Assembly (NCBI GenBank): GCA_900169235.1
Contig: FWCC01000153.1
Location: 1-64,000 of the forward strand
Source of the DNA: Zarea fungicola
Lineage: Eukaryota > Ascomycota > Sordariomycetes > Hypocreales > Cordycipitaceae
DNA length: 64,000 nucleotides
Direction: 5' to 3'
Positions 10,377 through 20,182 of this stretch are shown one piece after another. Position 1 is the first letter of the stretch; each line of letters starts with the position of its first letter. A model generated the notes under the pieces. The model did not search any database, was not told the DNA's origin, and saw only the letters and a list, made by a program, of their open reading frames with translations. The position numbers were made by a program, and so were the translations under genes.

Positions 10377-10820
10377 ATGCCTAAGCAAGACAATTTTTCA
10401 GATACTACAATCATTTTTGACTCGACTGCAAAAGATGGTCAAACTACACACTACGCAATCCCCAAGTTGCAGTGTCTTCAGGACCTCATCCGGGACGGCA
10501 TGCAACCTTACCAGCCAAACGACGTTTGGCCCCCTGTCGATGAAGTTTTCAGACGAACCTTGAATGCAAATCGAAGCTGCATGAGAGCCAAATGCCATGT
10601 AGGCAGGCGAAAAATACGACACAGAATATGCATGATAAATGTCGGCCGCCACAGCACTATCAGGAAACTATCAGCCGAATGCAATCCTTCACCAGGGCTT
10701 GGCCGGGGAAATATGCCACCGCGAAATCGTCACCCACTCACAAAGGGCTCGGATATTCATAAGAACCTCATTAAGATGATGCAGCGCCTGGAGTTGAACT
10801 GCAGTTTGCGAAACCATTAG
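10377..10820 (+). CDS. Doubtful hypothetical protein
   Basis: An ATG-started frame of 147 aa. Its first 70 residues (MPKQDNFSDTTIIFDSTAK.. to VFRRTLNANRS) have protein-like composition; the remainder, rich in Arg, Cys, His and Met, looks like read-through of non-coding DNA. It could be a first exon, a decayed gene or chance. No family or motif recognised, no clear intron borders found. Confidence 0.22.
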   Translation: MPKQDNFSDTTIIFDSTAKDGQTTHYAIPKLQCLQDLIRDGMQPYQPNDVWPPVDEVFRRTLNANRSCMRAKCHVGRRKIRHRICMINVGRHSTIRKLSAECNPSPGLGRGNMPPRNRHPLTKGSDIHKNLIKMMQRLELNCSLRNH

Positions 10821-11131
10821 CACGCTTTCGTCTGGAGTAATGCAGTCACGATGCAATTGATGCTGGGACAGAATGGGCTTGGACATGAACCAGGCAATTG
10901 AAGCGATGCAGTGGGCGGTTGACCGCGATTATTACGCAATTTAATCATCATAAGAACATTTGAATACACAGATATCCGGAAACTAGATTTTTGTTTAGCT
11001 AGCAATTTGCAAGTCCATGTCGCGCGGTTGCACAGCACTGGAAACACACAGAAACGCGGTATCCGCCCGAGAAGGGTATCGACCCCAATTTCAGAGAGAA
11101 TTTCCATGTATGAATGCCTCGCTAATCCTCG

Positions 11132-12307
11132 CTAATGATTCTGTCTTTTGCTCGGCCCTTCCCTCTCCATGTCAATTGCCATTCTTTTGCGTTTTTGGTC
11201 CTTGCAGCCATCCTGTACCAATTTCCAAACCCCAAATAACCTAACAATTCGCGTGTGTCCCCATCGCTGAGCATACCATTCAGGCGTTCGACCCCTTTCA
11301 TCCTGAAAATCTGGTCTTACGAATTCCAGCAGTTCCTCCGCAATTTCTGTGTGCCCGTAGGCCGCTGCGAATAGTAATGCATCCTGGCGTTCCTCCTCGT
11401 CAACTAGAGGTAACATATGGCTGACCCAGGCAGCATGCCCACATATTGCAGCACATGCCATTATTGTCAAACATCTGGCTCTCTGCTTGGGCATATTGCG
11501 ATGCTCAAAAATGCGCCTGCAAGAGAAATGATCACCAAGGTAACCTGCCTGCCGAAGCTCGCCAGTAGTTGGCTTCACACCGTATTCATCTAGCACGGCA
11601 AGTACCTCATAATTCCCGTGCAGGATAGCCAGCGAGAGTGCCGTCATTCCGCCGCTGCCTTTCGCCACCCTGTTAATCTTTCCGTGGCTAAGAAGGGCTT
11701 CTGCAATACGTGGCCACCCTCTAATTGCGGCCACATGTAATCCCGTCTGGCCATCTTCGTCTGTCGTGCTGACGTCAATGTCGTCGTGAGCAAGAAGAAG
11801 CTTCAGGATTTCCTCATCCCCTCTTATGCAAGCGTCAAAGAGCGGCTTTCCGTAGTCTGTGTATCCCTCCCCATTTACCATGATTCCATCGGCAAGGAGC
11901 AGTCTTCTCACCACCTCCTTGCGGCCTAAGGCTATGGCCAGCGTCAGCGGCCTCCAGTTGCGACGGGCATTTCGCAAGTTCAATTGGTCACCACCGATTT
12001 CGATCAAAGTTCGAGAAATGTCGTCATAGCCTTTCTCAATAGCGCAAAGCAGAGCAGTATCGCCATCCCCGTTTCGTGCATCAGCACTGAAGTTCTTGAA
12101 TTCCCGAAGGCCCTGGATCAGCGCCAAGTCTCCACGTGAAGCTATTGAAGGGAGGCAAGATGTGCCCTGGCCTTCAATGTCCCGGCGGAAAACCTCGCCG
12201 CGGAGCAGAGTGTGTCGCCATCGATCCGTACGACTCAGCCGGCTCATGTCTCGAACGGTGAGCTCTTTGGCGATTTTGAGCAACAGCTCAGTTGATATAG
12301 AGTTCAT
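11132..12307 (-). CDS. F-box / ankyrin-repeat protein
   Basis: Seen: one exon, 391 aa from ATG at 12307, the first ATG in frame. Residues 1-40 (MNSISTELLLKIAKELTVRDMSRLSRTDRWRHTLL) form an F-box: Leu/Ile-rich helix, 'L-x-x-x-D-x-x-x-L-x-x-x-x-R-x-x-R'. From about residue 75 to 350 run roughly eight ankyrin repeats, several canonical (GDTALLCAIEKGYDDISRTLIE; GQTGLHVAAIRGWPRIAEALLSHG; ALLFAAAYGHTEIAEELLE), some degenerate. The C-terminus is basic (KDQKRKRM..GPSKRQ). Known: F-box proteins bring substrates to SCF ubiquitin ligases through Skp1; ankyrin repeats bind the substrate. Inferred: such a role here. This architecture is expanded in accessory gene sets of many filamentous fungi. Confidence 0.85.
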   Translation of the reverse strand: MNSISTELLLKIAKELTVRDMSRLSRTDRWRHTLLRGEVFRRDIEGQGTSCLPSIASRGDLALIQGLREFKNFSADARNGDGDTALLCAIEKGYDDISRTLIEIGGDQLNLRNARRNWRPLTLAIALGRKEVVRRLLLADGIMVNGEGYTDYGKPLFDACIRGDEEILKLLLAHDDIDVSTTDEDGQTGLHVAAIRGWPRIAEALLSHGKINRVAKGSGGMTALSLAILHGNYEVLAVLDEYGVKPTTGELRQAGYLGDHFSCRRIFEHRNMPKQRARCLTIMACAAICGHAAWVSHMLPLVDEEERQDALLFAAAYGHTEIAEELLEFVRPDFQDERGRTPEWYAQRWGHTRIVRLFGVWKLVQDGCKDQKRKRMAIDMEREGPSKRQNH

Positions 12308-13233
12308 CCTGTTTGGTTGCGGTGATGGATTATGTTTCCACAACCGTGGCAATCAAAGTGATGCTGGATCTCAATTTTCGCAGGCGAGAGAGATGAAAGG
12401 GGGAAGATTTGTGTCGCCAGAAGGAGGGAACGAGGCGTTTTTATTCCTGCACCCGTACATTGGTGGCCACTTCTGGTGACCATACCATGTTGCTCAGCTA
12501 ACGGACTCGCTCGCATTCGACGGTAGTTTTCTGATAGGGAAATATCTCTCCGCGAGCTGGACGGTGAGCTTAGGCGGCAGGCAGGAGTCTGAAGCGTCGT
12601 TGAGTAGTGACGTGGCGTCGAAGGGCCAGGGATGCTCTGCATGGACTCGTTTGAAGCTCTAGGAAAGGAAGAGCAAGGTGACAGAGTCTCCAGGGACGTC
12701 ACGAGCTGAAAAGGCTCGGTGGGTGGGATGAGAAAGTGGCGGTTGGTGTCCCAGTTGTTTGACAGGACGGCTGCCTCTATATAGCTGGGACACGCCCTCC
12801 GCGTTTTGCAACTAGCACATTTAGCATTATAGGCTGACGGTTCTAGATAGGATCCTACCTTTCCGCGCCCAAGCCGGCCTCTATGCGGGGGTTTACTCTG
12901 TTGCATCAGTCTGCCTGGCTGGTTGCTAGCAAGGGCCGCCTCTATTGGCTGCCCAGAGCCGGTATGAGGTACTGTTAACGGTGCTTGGTTATGCTATGGA
13001 ATATAGTCTATGAATTTTTCAGGATGATATGTATCTAAGGCAAACCAAGTAAAGGTGATTGGAAATGGCAAGAGAATTGTAAACAACTTTCGAAATTAAC
13101 AACGATGTACCTAATAATCAAAGCGAACCAAAGATATGCAATTGCTAGCCAACACAAGTCTATATGCAAAGTCATTCAGATGTCTGTTTTGCAGAATGCA
13201 TTTATACAATATGTAGCAACTGGGCTTGCGCAA
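12308..13233. other. Intergenic, no convincing gene
   Basis: Upstream of the F-box/ankyrin gene. A 200-codon minus-strand frame at 12304-12906 overlaps that gene's start and has Ser/Pro/His composition typical of non-coding DNA; I do not call it. Confidence 0.5.
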
Positions 13234-13719
13234 CTAATCGAACCAAACGGCTGTTCTCGCTCGTTTCCGTCGGTGGAGAGTTGGTTTGCTGGCTGACTTG
13301 GACAGGGGCCTGCGCCTCTTCTTGCTGGCTGCGGCTTGTGGGAGACTAGTTTCCGTCTGGAGCTGGACAGGCTCAGTAGAATGCGAGGGGCCAAGATTGT
13401 CATTGTGCATTTTGTCCGAATTAGATATGAAGAGCTCATGGAGCGGCGGCATATTAAGAGATTGATAGCTAAATACTGCGCTCGAGGAGTCGTCTGCCGA
13501 GTCGAATTGTGAAGCCCAAAGATCTGAAGCATACTGGCGAAACTCTTTAAATTCCGGATCTTCGGGCGAAGTAGCCGGCATGGACTGATCGGCGCCATAG
13601 CCAGTCCACTCAGACAAGCAGCCTTCGGGCATTTTGGGCACAGCTTTTTTTGCTTCCACTTTTTTAGGGCTAGTAGTTCGATCGCTCTTACGTGGGACGT
13701 CTGATAGGTCCTGCGTCAT
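13234..13719 (-). CDS. Orphan nuclear-type protein; paralogue of 4312-4890
   Basis: Seen: one exon, 161 aa, ATG at 13719. It aligns with the second half of the protein at 4312-4890: here EWTGYGADQSMP..P-x-F-KEFR, there DWNTCGADQVNP..L-NFNEFR; and here KKRRRPLSK..RRKRARTAVWFD, there KKRKRPASV..QRKRAKTASWFV. The MADS-like N-terminal segment of the other copy is missing or reduced to a Lys-rich stretch (KKVEAKKAVPK). The two basic clusters suggest nuclear import. Function unknown. Two copies within 9 kb, on opposite strands, imply local duplication or a family that is expanded in this region. Confidence 0.6.
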   Translation of the reverse strand: MTQDLSDVPRKSDRTTSPKKVEAKKAVPKMPEGCLSEWTGYGADQSMPATSPEDPEFKEFRQYASDLWASQFDSADDSSSAVFSYQSLNMPPLHELFISNSDKMHNDNLGPSHSTEPVQLQTETSLPQAAASKKRRRPLSKSASKPTLHRRKRARTAVWFD

Positions 13720-14239
13720 GTTGCTTGAACGTGATCTGACGTTCTGCTTTGAACTTCAAATATATCTGGGAATGGAAATAGAAACGATGCGGCTAAAACA
13801 GAGGGAGTTTGGCTTTTACGGCTAGTGGTGTAAGCAGTCAGGAGTGGCAAGGGGTTTTAACGTCCAAAATTATTATTAAGACGTAGCTAGCTTTCCGTTT
13901 GCGGAGGCACCAAAACGGTATTCGTCAAGCGCCCTCTTCAGTGCAATCTTCTGTTATCTGCTTCCTGCCTGCTTGCCGAACGAACTGCTGCTAGGCATAC
14001 ATGCTGCTTGTCGCGAGTGGATGTCATGTCGACTCCACAGCCCATTGACTGCCGCCCTCGTGTGTGATCTATTTACAAGCTACGTTACTCAAAATCTCAA
14101 GTGGTTTACGCGACTGGTAGGCATCATGCTTAAATTTAAGTTAATTTTTGCTTTTCTAAACTTTAGACGCACCAGAGGCCCGGCAACTTGATGTTTAGCC
14201 ACTGCCTTACTCGAATAAGGCTCGTGCGCGCTTGCCACC
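13720..14239. other. Intergenic, no gene seen
   Basis: Promoter side of the preceding gene and 3' flank of the next. Short frames only. Confidence 0.5.
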
Positions 14240-15166
14240 TTATTTTTGTCCACTCAGATCAGCGCCCTTCAGCCTGAGTACCAAAACTTTGCCCCTTGCA
14301 TCGAGGTGGGCAATAACAACCCACGGATGGAGATAGATCACTCCCGTTGTGAAGAGCAAGTGCAGCTGCATTCTCTTCCATTCACTTAACTCATACTCCT
14401 CCACCAGTCTTAGATTCCCCTCGTACATATTGAGGTACGGGATGTTGCCTTCATTTTTCTCCAAGTCGCTGTGCACCAGACGATCTTCCAGCACGCAACT
14501 GCCAAAGATACCTTCGTAAGACTCACAGTAGATAAATTTTGTCGATCCTCCATATGTGTCGCTGAGAACAGCAGGGCATTGCCTTTCTTTTTTGCCCCGC
14601 TGCGACCGATGGTTTATGCAGCGCGGCCAGATGTCGGGGTTGAACAGCATGCAGGAAGCGACTGTCCAGGCCTGCCCACACCACTCGTTATTACATACCT
14701 CTATCGATGCTGGGTGGCTGTACCTGCTTCTAACCCAGCTTCTCGGCTTGAACGACACGTTCCCATCCCGAGAGACGAGCATGAAGTCGCCTGTGGGATA
14801 ATTGCCCGTGCCTCGCATCATGTACTTATTTTGTGCCACCAACCATACTTCCAGAGCAGCTCGCCGCCTCCACATCCCATTGCTCCAATATTGGAACGGG
14901 TCTTTGAACATCTTTATCATCTGATAGATGTCCCTGCCAACAATGGCGACTTGATGCCCGTGATGTATCACGGGATTGATCCAGGGCTGGCACATAAGTA
15001 CCTCTCTTTCAATATTCATATACTTCTCCCTCATGGATTCCGATAGCATATAAAATCTTGTGGCATACACGAACGCAGAGATGTCCGTGGGTGCAAGGTA
15101 ATCAAATAGTGCCGTCATGATTACAAAATTACTGATAAACTTGTTGGTAGATGGATTTGTATCCAT
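14240..15166 (-). CDS. F-box-like protein, lineage-specific
   Basis: Seen: one exon, 308 aa from ATG at 15166. Residues about 14-60 (NFVIMTALFDYLAPTDISAFVYATRFYMLSE) match the pattern of fungal F-box-like proteins: 'I-x-x-L-F-x-Y-L-x-P-x-D-I-x-x-F-x-x-A-x'. The remainder has scattered Trp and Cys (WVRSRY, NNEWCGQAW, CINHRSQRGKKERQCP) and no recognised domain. Known: this F-box plus unknown tail layout is common in expanded families of hypocrealean fungi. Inferred: SCF adaptor or decayed relative. It is not related to the F-box/ankyrin protein outside the F-box. Confidence 0.55.
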   Translation of the reverse strand: MDTNPSTNKFISNFVIMTALFDYLAPTDISAFVYATRFYMLSESMREKYMNIEREVLMCQPWINPVIHHGHQVAIVGRDIYQMIKMFKDPFQYWSNGMWRRRAALEVWLVAQNKYMMRGTGNYPTGDFMLVSRDGNVSFKPRSWVRSRYSHPASIEVCNNEWCGQAWTVASCMLFNPDIWPRCINHRSQRGKKERQCPAVLSDTYGGSTKFIYCESYEGIFGSCVLEDRLVHSDLEKNEGNIPYLNMYEGNLRLVEEYELSEWKRMQLHLLFTTGVIYLHPWVVIAHLDARGKVLVLRLKGADLSGQK

Positions 15167-16077
15167 TTCGATTTGCAAGTTGAGGTGGTTTTCGCCAGAA
15201 ATGTTGCGTGAGCCCTCTGCGCGAGGTTGTGGTTTGTGTCGCGGATGTAAATATTTCTTCTTGACGGTGACTAGAGTGTGTAATCATCATCGACAGCTAG
15301 TACGATTTTAACCGAAGGATGTCGTATACCATTACCAGAATTGAAGGATATTTTCTGCCTCATTCGCTTCATAACTAAGGCAGGTACACTCGGTAAGGCG
15401 GCCGCCTGCTTTTGATTGATGATCGCTGTGCCCCTGTCCCTGGGGCGGGGGAACCCCAGGTCTGTTGTCTGCTTTCTGCTAGTGGGTGGCAACACTTTCA
15501 CAGGCAGGGCAAGTCTGGTTCTCCTTCTGCCACCCCTGTTTCAGACGCTCAATCAGACCCCAACATGTAGCCTGGTGGGGGTATAGTTTTTTATGGCACG
15601 CATAGAGCGTGGAGCAGAATGCAGCTGTCAGCTTTGATGCATTCACATGCAAACACACACTGGAAGTATCAGCGAATTAGGACCGAAATCAAGAGATCAC
15701 TCATGATTTTACTTGCACTGCACTGGCTCTTTCAGCAATAGTGACGTATAGCTCAAAGCACAATGCACAATGCAGCTTTCAGTGCCGGCGAAACTGTAAG
15801 CTGCCTCTTGAATCAGGAATGAGACCACAGAAAACAAGATACGGACAGCGTTGAGACAGCCCACCAGATATAAATACTATCGTAGAGTCCACGACAAAAT
15901 CTTGAATATTTTTAAGCACCTTACACCATCAATTCTACCTTGATGCGACACAGCGAGTGGTTGGTACATCAAGCGTCTGAGTTAGTGGGTCTGGCGATAT
16001 GTGCCAACACTCACTGCAATGGTACCCTAGCCACCAGCTAAACACATTTATTTGTCAACTAAATAGTAGAGTTGGAT
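15167..16077. other. Intergenic, no gene seen
   Basis: About 0.9 kb between the F-box-like gene and the minisatellite. No supported frame, no structural RNA pattern noticed. Confidence 0.5.
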
Positions 16078-16397
16078 AGTTCATCCATTAAATAGTCCAT
16101 CTGTTAAATAATCCATCCGTTAAATAATCCATCCGTTAAATAATCCATCTGTTAAATAATCCATCCGTTAAATAATCCATCTGTTAAATAATCCATGCAT
16201 TAAATAATTCATCTGTTAACAATGCCGTTAAATCATCCGTTAAATAAATAATCCTTAAACAGAATTAACGTTAACGCATCTGTTAAATCATCCATTAAAC
16301 CATCATCCGTTAAAACCATCCGTTAAACCATCCGTTAAACCATCCGCTAACCCATCCGCTAACCCATCCATTAAACAGCTATATTAATCCATCATCT
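16078..16397. repeat. AT-rich minisatellite, 16-bp then 12-bp units
   Basis: The left part repeats ttaaataatccatccg / ttaaataatccatctg about eight times (16-bp period). The right part shifts to a 12-bp period, ccatccgttaaa, with later copies ccatccgctaac. In between copies are broken (about 16200-16300). The whole array shares the core ccatc[ct]gttaa. It sits just downstream of the two-exon orphan at 16491-17231. Function unknown. Confidence 0.93.
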
Positions 16398-16490
16398 GCA
16401 TGAAGCCCTGTAAGTAGTCCATCCTGCTAAAAGACGAGCCCTCACTAGGTATTGAGGGGCTGTGGCTGCGAGTCCCCATCCCAAATAAAT

Positions 16491-17231
16491 TTACGAGGTC
16501 TCTCTTGTGATGTCGAGTTGGTGCAATGGCCCGATTAAATTCTCGGGCGTAGCGACTTCTATTGTTGGCGCAGCAAATCTCGATAACTGGCGTAACTCGT
16601 ACTGTAGCTCCCCGTGGACCATACTTCCTATCTCTATGGCATAATCGTGAAGCATGCTCAGGGTCACAGAAAAGTCTTGACTAAAATGGCGTTAGACTTA
16701 TAATTATCAGCATTCGAATACCTACATTACTGCCTCCGCTGCATCAGCGAATACGATAGGCAAAATAGGCGATCCACTTGACAGAATGCTCCAGCGATTT
16801 GATATGCGCCAGCGGTGTCTTATGGCCTCCCTTGCACGTATAGCCGCTAATTCTGAATACAGATCAATGGCAACAGTGGTAATTCCTCTGCCTTTTGTGG
16901 TGCATAGCTCCCCACGCTCGACCTCCTCCTTGACAGCCTGCTTCAGCTGCTGTAGTAATTGAGCGATGCGAATGTTCACAAGCCTAGAGAACTCCCGACG
17001 AGGATACCCATGCCCCAGTTGTTCCTCTAGGGCAACTAGGGTCTGTATAACTTGTGTGCTTGTTGCATCGTCGGACAGAGTTGTAGAGTGAAGGAGCGAT
17101 GCCCAGAATCGGTATACTTCATCGCGGTTAGCTGCAAAAAATAATTTTGGATTTTTCCTGATTAGTCTCTGGATATTTTGCCGGGCGGGTTGCGAGACTC
17201 TCCCGCTCCTCGCCCGCACTGTTGACGACAT
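16491..17231 (-). CDS. Two-exon orphan protein next to the recombinase
   Basis: Seen: complement(join(16491..16680,16726..17231)), 231 aa, ATG at 17231. Without splicing the frame stops at AEAVM; a 45-bp intron (gtaggt..ttttag, with gctgat as branch) joins EAV to IQDFSVTLSMLHDYAIEIG.., which is protein-like to the stop at 16491. The N-terminus is basic (RARSGRVSQPARQNIQRLIRKNP); the centre is mostly helical (LVALEEQLGHGYPRREFSRLVNIRIAQLLQQLKQAVKEEVER). A different frame of the second exon is also open for 98 codons, so the splice choice is a judgement. No family recognised. It lies about 490 bp beyond the recombinase stop on the same strand and could be a cargo or partner gene. Confidence 0.5.
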
Positions 17232-17723
17232 GGGTAAAGGTGACGTGAGATGTACGGTGAGAAATCAACTTATTACGGAGCGGGAAACGAAGCAGGAGAC
17301 GGCGGGAAATGCCCCATGTAGCAATGCTTCGCTGTTATGAAACTGTTCTCTGCTCGCTGTCGTGGCTTGCGTGAAAGCAGAAATCTGAAAGAACCAATGT
17401 CGGCCGCCGTGGTCAGCTGTGCGGCGTCAGGACTAGTAACTCACTAACCTGCTACTGTTCCGCGAGGGCCCTAACGGTGTGCGCCATAGGGCTGCCTGAA
17501 AAGGCTAGTCGGTAGGACCCCCCTTGACTGTTACTGTGGACGTACGAGACCAAGAAAAGGCACACGTCCGAACTGTTTATCGCTAAACTGATTAAGATCC
17601 AATTTCATTGATTTATTAGGTTATGAATCTAGCTGCTACAAATATAGAGAGGTAATTATAAAATCGTACGGGGTCGCCATTCCATGTCAACTCCAATTAG
17701 AGCCGCCTCATCCCTAATTGCGT

Positions 17724-20176
17724 TTACAATCCCCCCTCAGCTCGTAGCAGTTTGACTCGCTGTCGTCTGAAGCAAAATGCATGTGCGCGAGCCGCATGAG
17801 CCATGAACGCCTCAGTATTTTTGCACCCAATTGAGCATGCAGGGCATTTAACCCATCCACCCTTAATAGTCTCAAGGTGAGCCTCGAGGTGGTCCCATAA
17901 CGAACTAGAGCGCGTGTACTTTTTTCCACAGAATATGCAAGGTGATGGTGCTCTGCGACGCTTTTCGTGTACAAGTTCCTTCGATACTAGTTGACCTGGA
18001 TCCCGAGGTGAGTAAGGTGGCGGAGGTGTTGCAGGTACCTCCGTCGATGCCGTAAGTGAGACGGGTTTCGGCCAGATTGGCCGGCCCAGTTGCCTTGTCT
18101 CTACCGTAGTCGTCTCCTGAATCAATGTTGCTTCCGACCTCCGGCGCTTATGCTGTTGGTCTTGACTCGACGGTTCATCCATGCATTTGCGCTTGTGCTG
18201 TTGGCGAGGCTCGCATACAAAAGCGTATGCTACCAGAGCTTTAATTGCTTCGATCTTTCGTCTCACGATCTCATCGTTGGACAAATCCTCATCGAAATCA
18301 CCAAGAATCGTGGCGACGCGTTGCCGTTCTGGCGATTCATAAACGACCCTCTTAGCCTCCAGCGGTTTGTGGATACCATGTAGCTGATTTTGGAGCTCTT
18401 CATCATTTCTTTGTTTGAAGTAGTTTTCTCTGAGCATTTCTAATGTCTTCCGTCGATGTTTTTGGCGCGCAGCTCTGAGTGAAGTTTGTAATTCCTTGTA
18501 CTTCTGGCTCAACTCCACAGGTGCTTTGGATGGGCGGCCGTATGTCTCACAGAGTGATGTTTGCATTTGTTTCAACTTTTGTTCCAGCCTATCAACGGGT
18601 CTGCTTGGCCCAATCGTGGCCATAACTTCGTCTGGGACGAATTGAGGGGCATTTTCATCGCGGTACAGGCCCATCTGGTTGAGTATTGCTAGGATTGGCG
18701 AGCGTGTTCCTCTACCCAAAAAGGCGTCTTGGACAACGGCGTTCATCAACGCGCTATGATAGGAGTCTTGATAGATTGAGCTACCGGGCCTATGCCTTGC
18801 TACTTGATCACGCACCGATGATCGATAATTAGCTAGATTATAGTTAGTATTTTGTTTTTGTTTTTTTGGTACAAGGAACACAGGGGTATGGAGGCGTGCT
18901 TACCATCCACCGTTTGTACGGCGCCTCGTCGATAGCAGTATTGGCTGAGCTTTTCCTTGAGTCCCATCTCTTTTCCAAGGTTGTTGGAGCGATTATTAAA
19001 AACGTGCGTGGTTTGTGGTGAGTCTGATTTCTCGCCTAGCGCGTTGATTGTTCTGCGAAAGACTGGCTTATGCATCCACTCCTTCTTCCATTGGATAAAG
19101 ACGTCTCTGTCGTTGAGCTTTGTGTTGAAGAAAGGCTCTGGGCTTGTTTGGTAGCCGTTATGTTCAATAACTCCCTCGGCAATAGCTTTGGCTAGAATGT
19201 GTGTCACAGGACAAAGAGCTGGAATATCTTCCTCGATAAGTGGGAACCAAGTTGGCACCACCCTCTTGTTCTCTCCTTTGTGCCAGTGGAGGAGAACAGT
19301 CATCACAAGCAGATCTCGGCCACCATTTCCGGATGGGTTGCGAATAATAGAGAAATTGATGTCTTCCCAACAGAGAAGCTTCAGTTCACTGTTGTGATCT
19401 CGCTCATTATCTCCACCACAAACCCAACATTTACGCCTTGGCGAGGGCCTGAACATCAGCGGGTCGGGCTCAACATCTGTATAGGCGTCTGACTCGTCGT
19501 CATATTCTTTTAGGAGTTTTTCGAGATTTTGTGGTTTGTTGTAAACCAGTTCATGCTCGCGGCAGCCAGTCCACATGCAGAGGTGGCGAATGAGCGCATC
19601 ATCAATATCGTCCAAGCCGATGTGGACGATGCGTTGGCTTCGGACCCATATGAAATGGATATGCTGCATGAAAAATTCAGGCCCCATATTTGGCTTCAGC
19701 TTCGGCTTCCTCCTCAACTGATGTTTCGGCGTGATCTCTGCTTCAGTGAGGGCTAAAAAGTGTTCGCTGAGTGCCTCTTCCACCTCTCGACCTGTGTACT
19801 TCTTATATAAACTTTTGAGATTTCTTTGGTATACCCTGATGGTATTCTCAGCCCCTATGCCTCGCCCGAGTTCATCATCCATGAGATAGTCAAAAAATGA
19901 ATCAGTGAGTCCTCTCTCCTCAAAAGATATCTTCTTCAGGGTGGCTTTCCAGTCTTCCTCCCCCATAACTGCACAAAATCTTTTCCATCGTCGTTGTGTA
20001 CGGAGCTTGTTAATTTTAAAATTGTCGGAGTCGTTCCGTCTGCGGGGTCGACGCTTATTTCCTTGCTTCCAGATCGACCGCAGCGTGTCTCCATCAAGGC
20101 CTCGTCTCTCCGGGGACTCATTGTCGCGGAGTTGCTGTTTGTAGCTCTCTATTTGTGCTGCCGTGAGAGGCAACAT
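17724..20176 (-). CDS. DUF3435-type tyrosine recombinase (Starship captain-like) with two C2H2 fingers
   Basis: Seen: complement(join(17724..18832,18904..20176)), 793 aa. A 71-bp intron (gtaagc..actaactataatctag) joins YRRGAVQTVD to ANYRSSVRDQVARH exactly in frame. Motifs: basic N-terminus; SAM-like core-binding region (FFDYLMDDELGRGIGAENTIRVYQRN, about 94-119); box I WTGCREHEL with Arg206; box II YRRG (Arg416/417), RDQVARH (His438) and candidate nucleophile Tyr449 (or Tyr445). The pattern TG-x-R..RRG..RDQV-x-RH..Y matches the DUF3435 family, often auto-annotated 'FluG domain-containing'. Two C2H2 fingers follow (about 723-743 and 754-775) after a coiled, basic region. Known: DUF3435 proteins include the captains that cut and paste giant Starship transposons. 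No stop or frameshift seen, so it may be active. Whether it is a true captain or a domesticated relative is not settled by sequence. Confidence 0.85.
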
Positions 20177-20182
20177 GGCACA

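Noticed and set aside
12304..12906. 200-codon minus-strand frame overlapping the F-box/ankyrin start
   Set aside because: Overlaps the clear F-box start and has composition of non-coding DNA; no motif.
16340..16397. GGGTTAG-like strings on the minus strand of the minisatellite, suggesting telomere repeats
   Set aside because: They come from the 12-bp unit (ccatccgctaac) and are not the TTAGGG tandem repeat; chance overlap.
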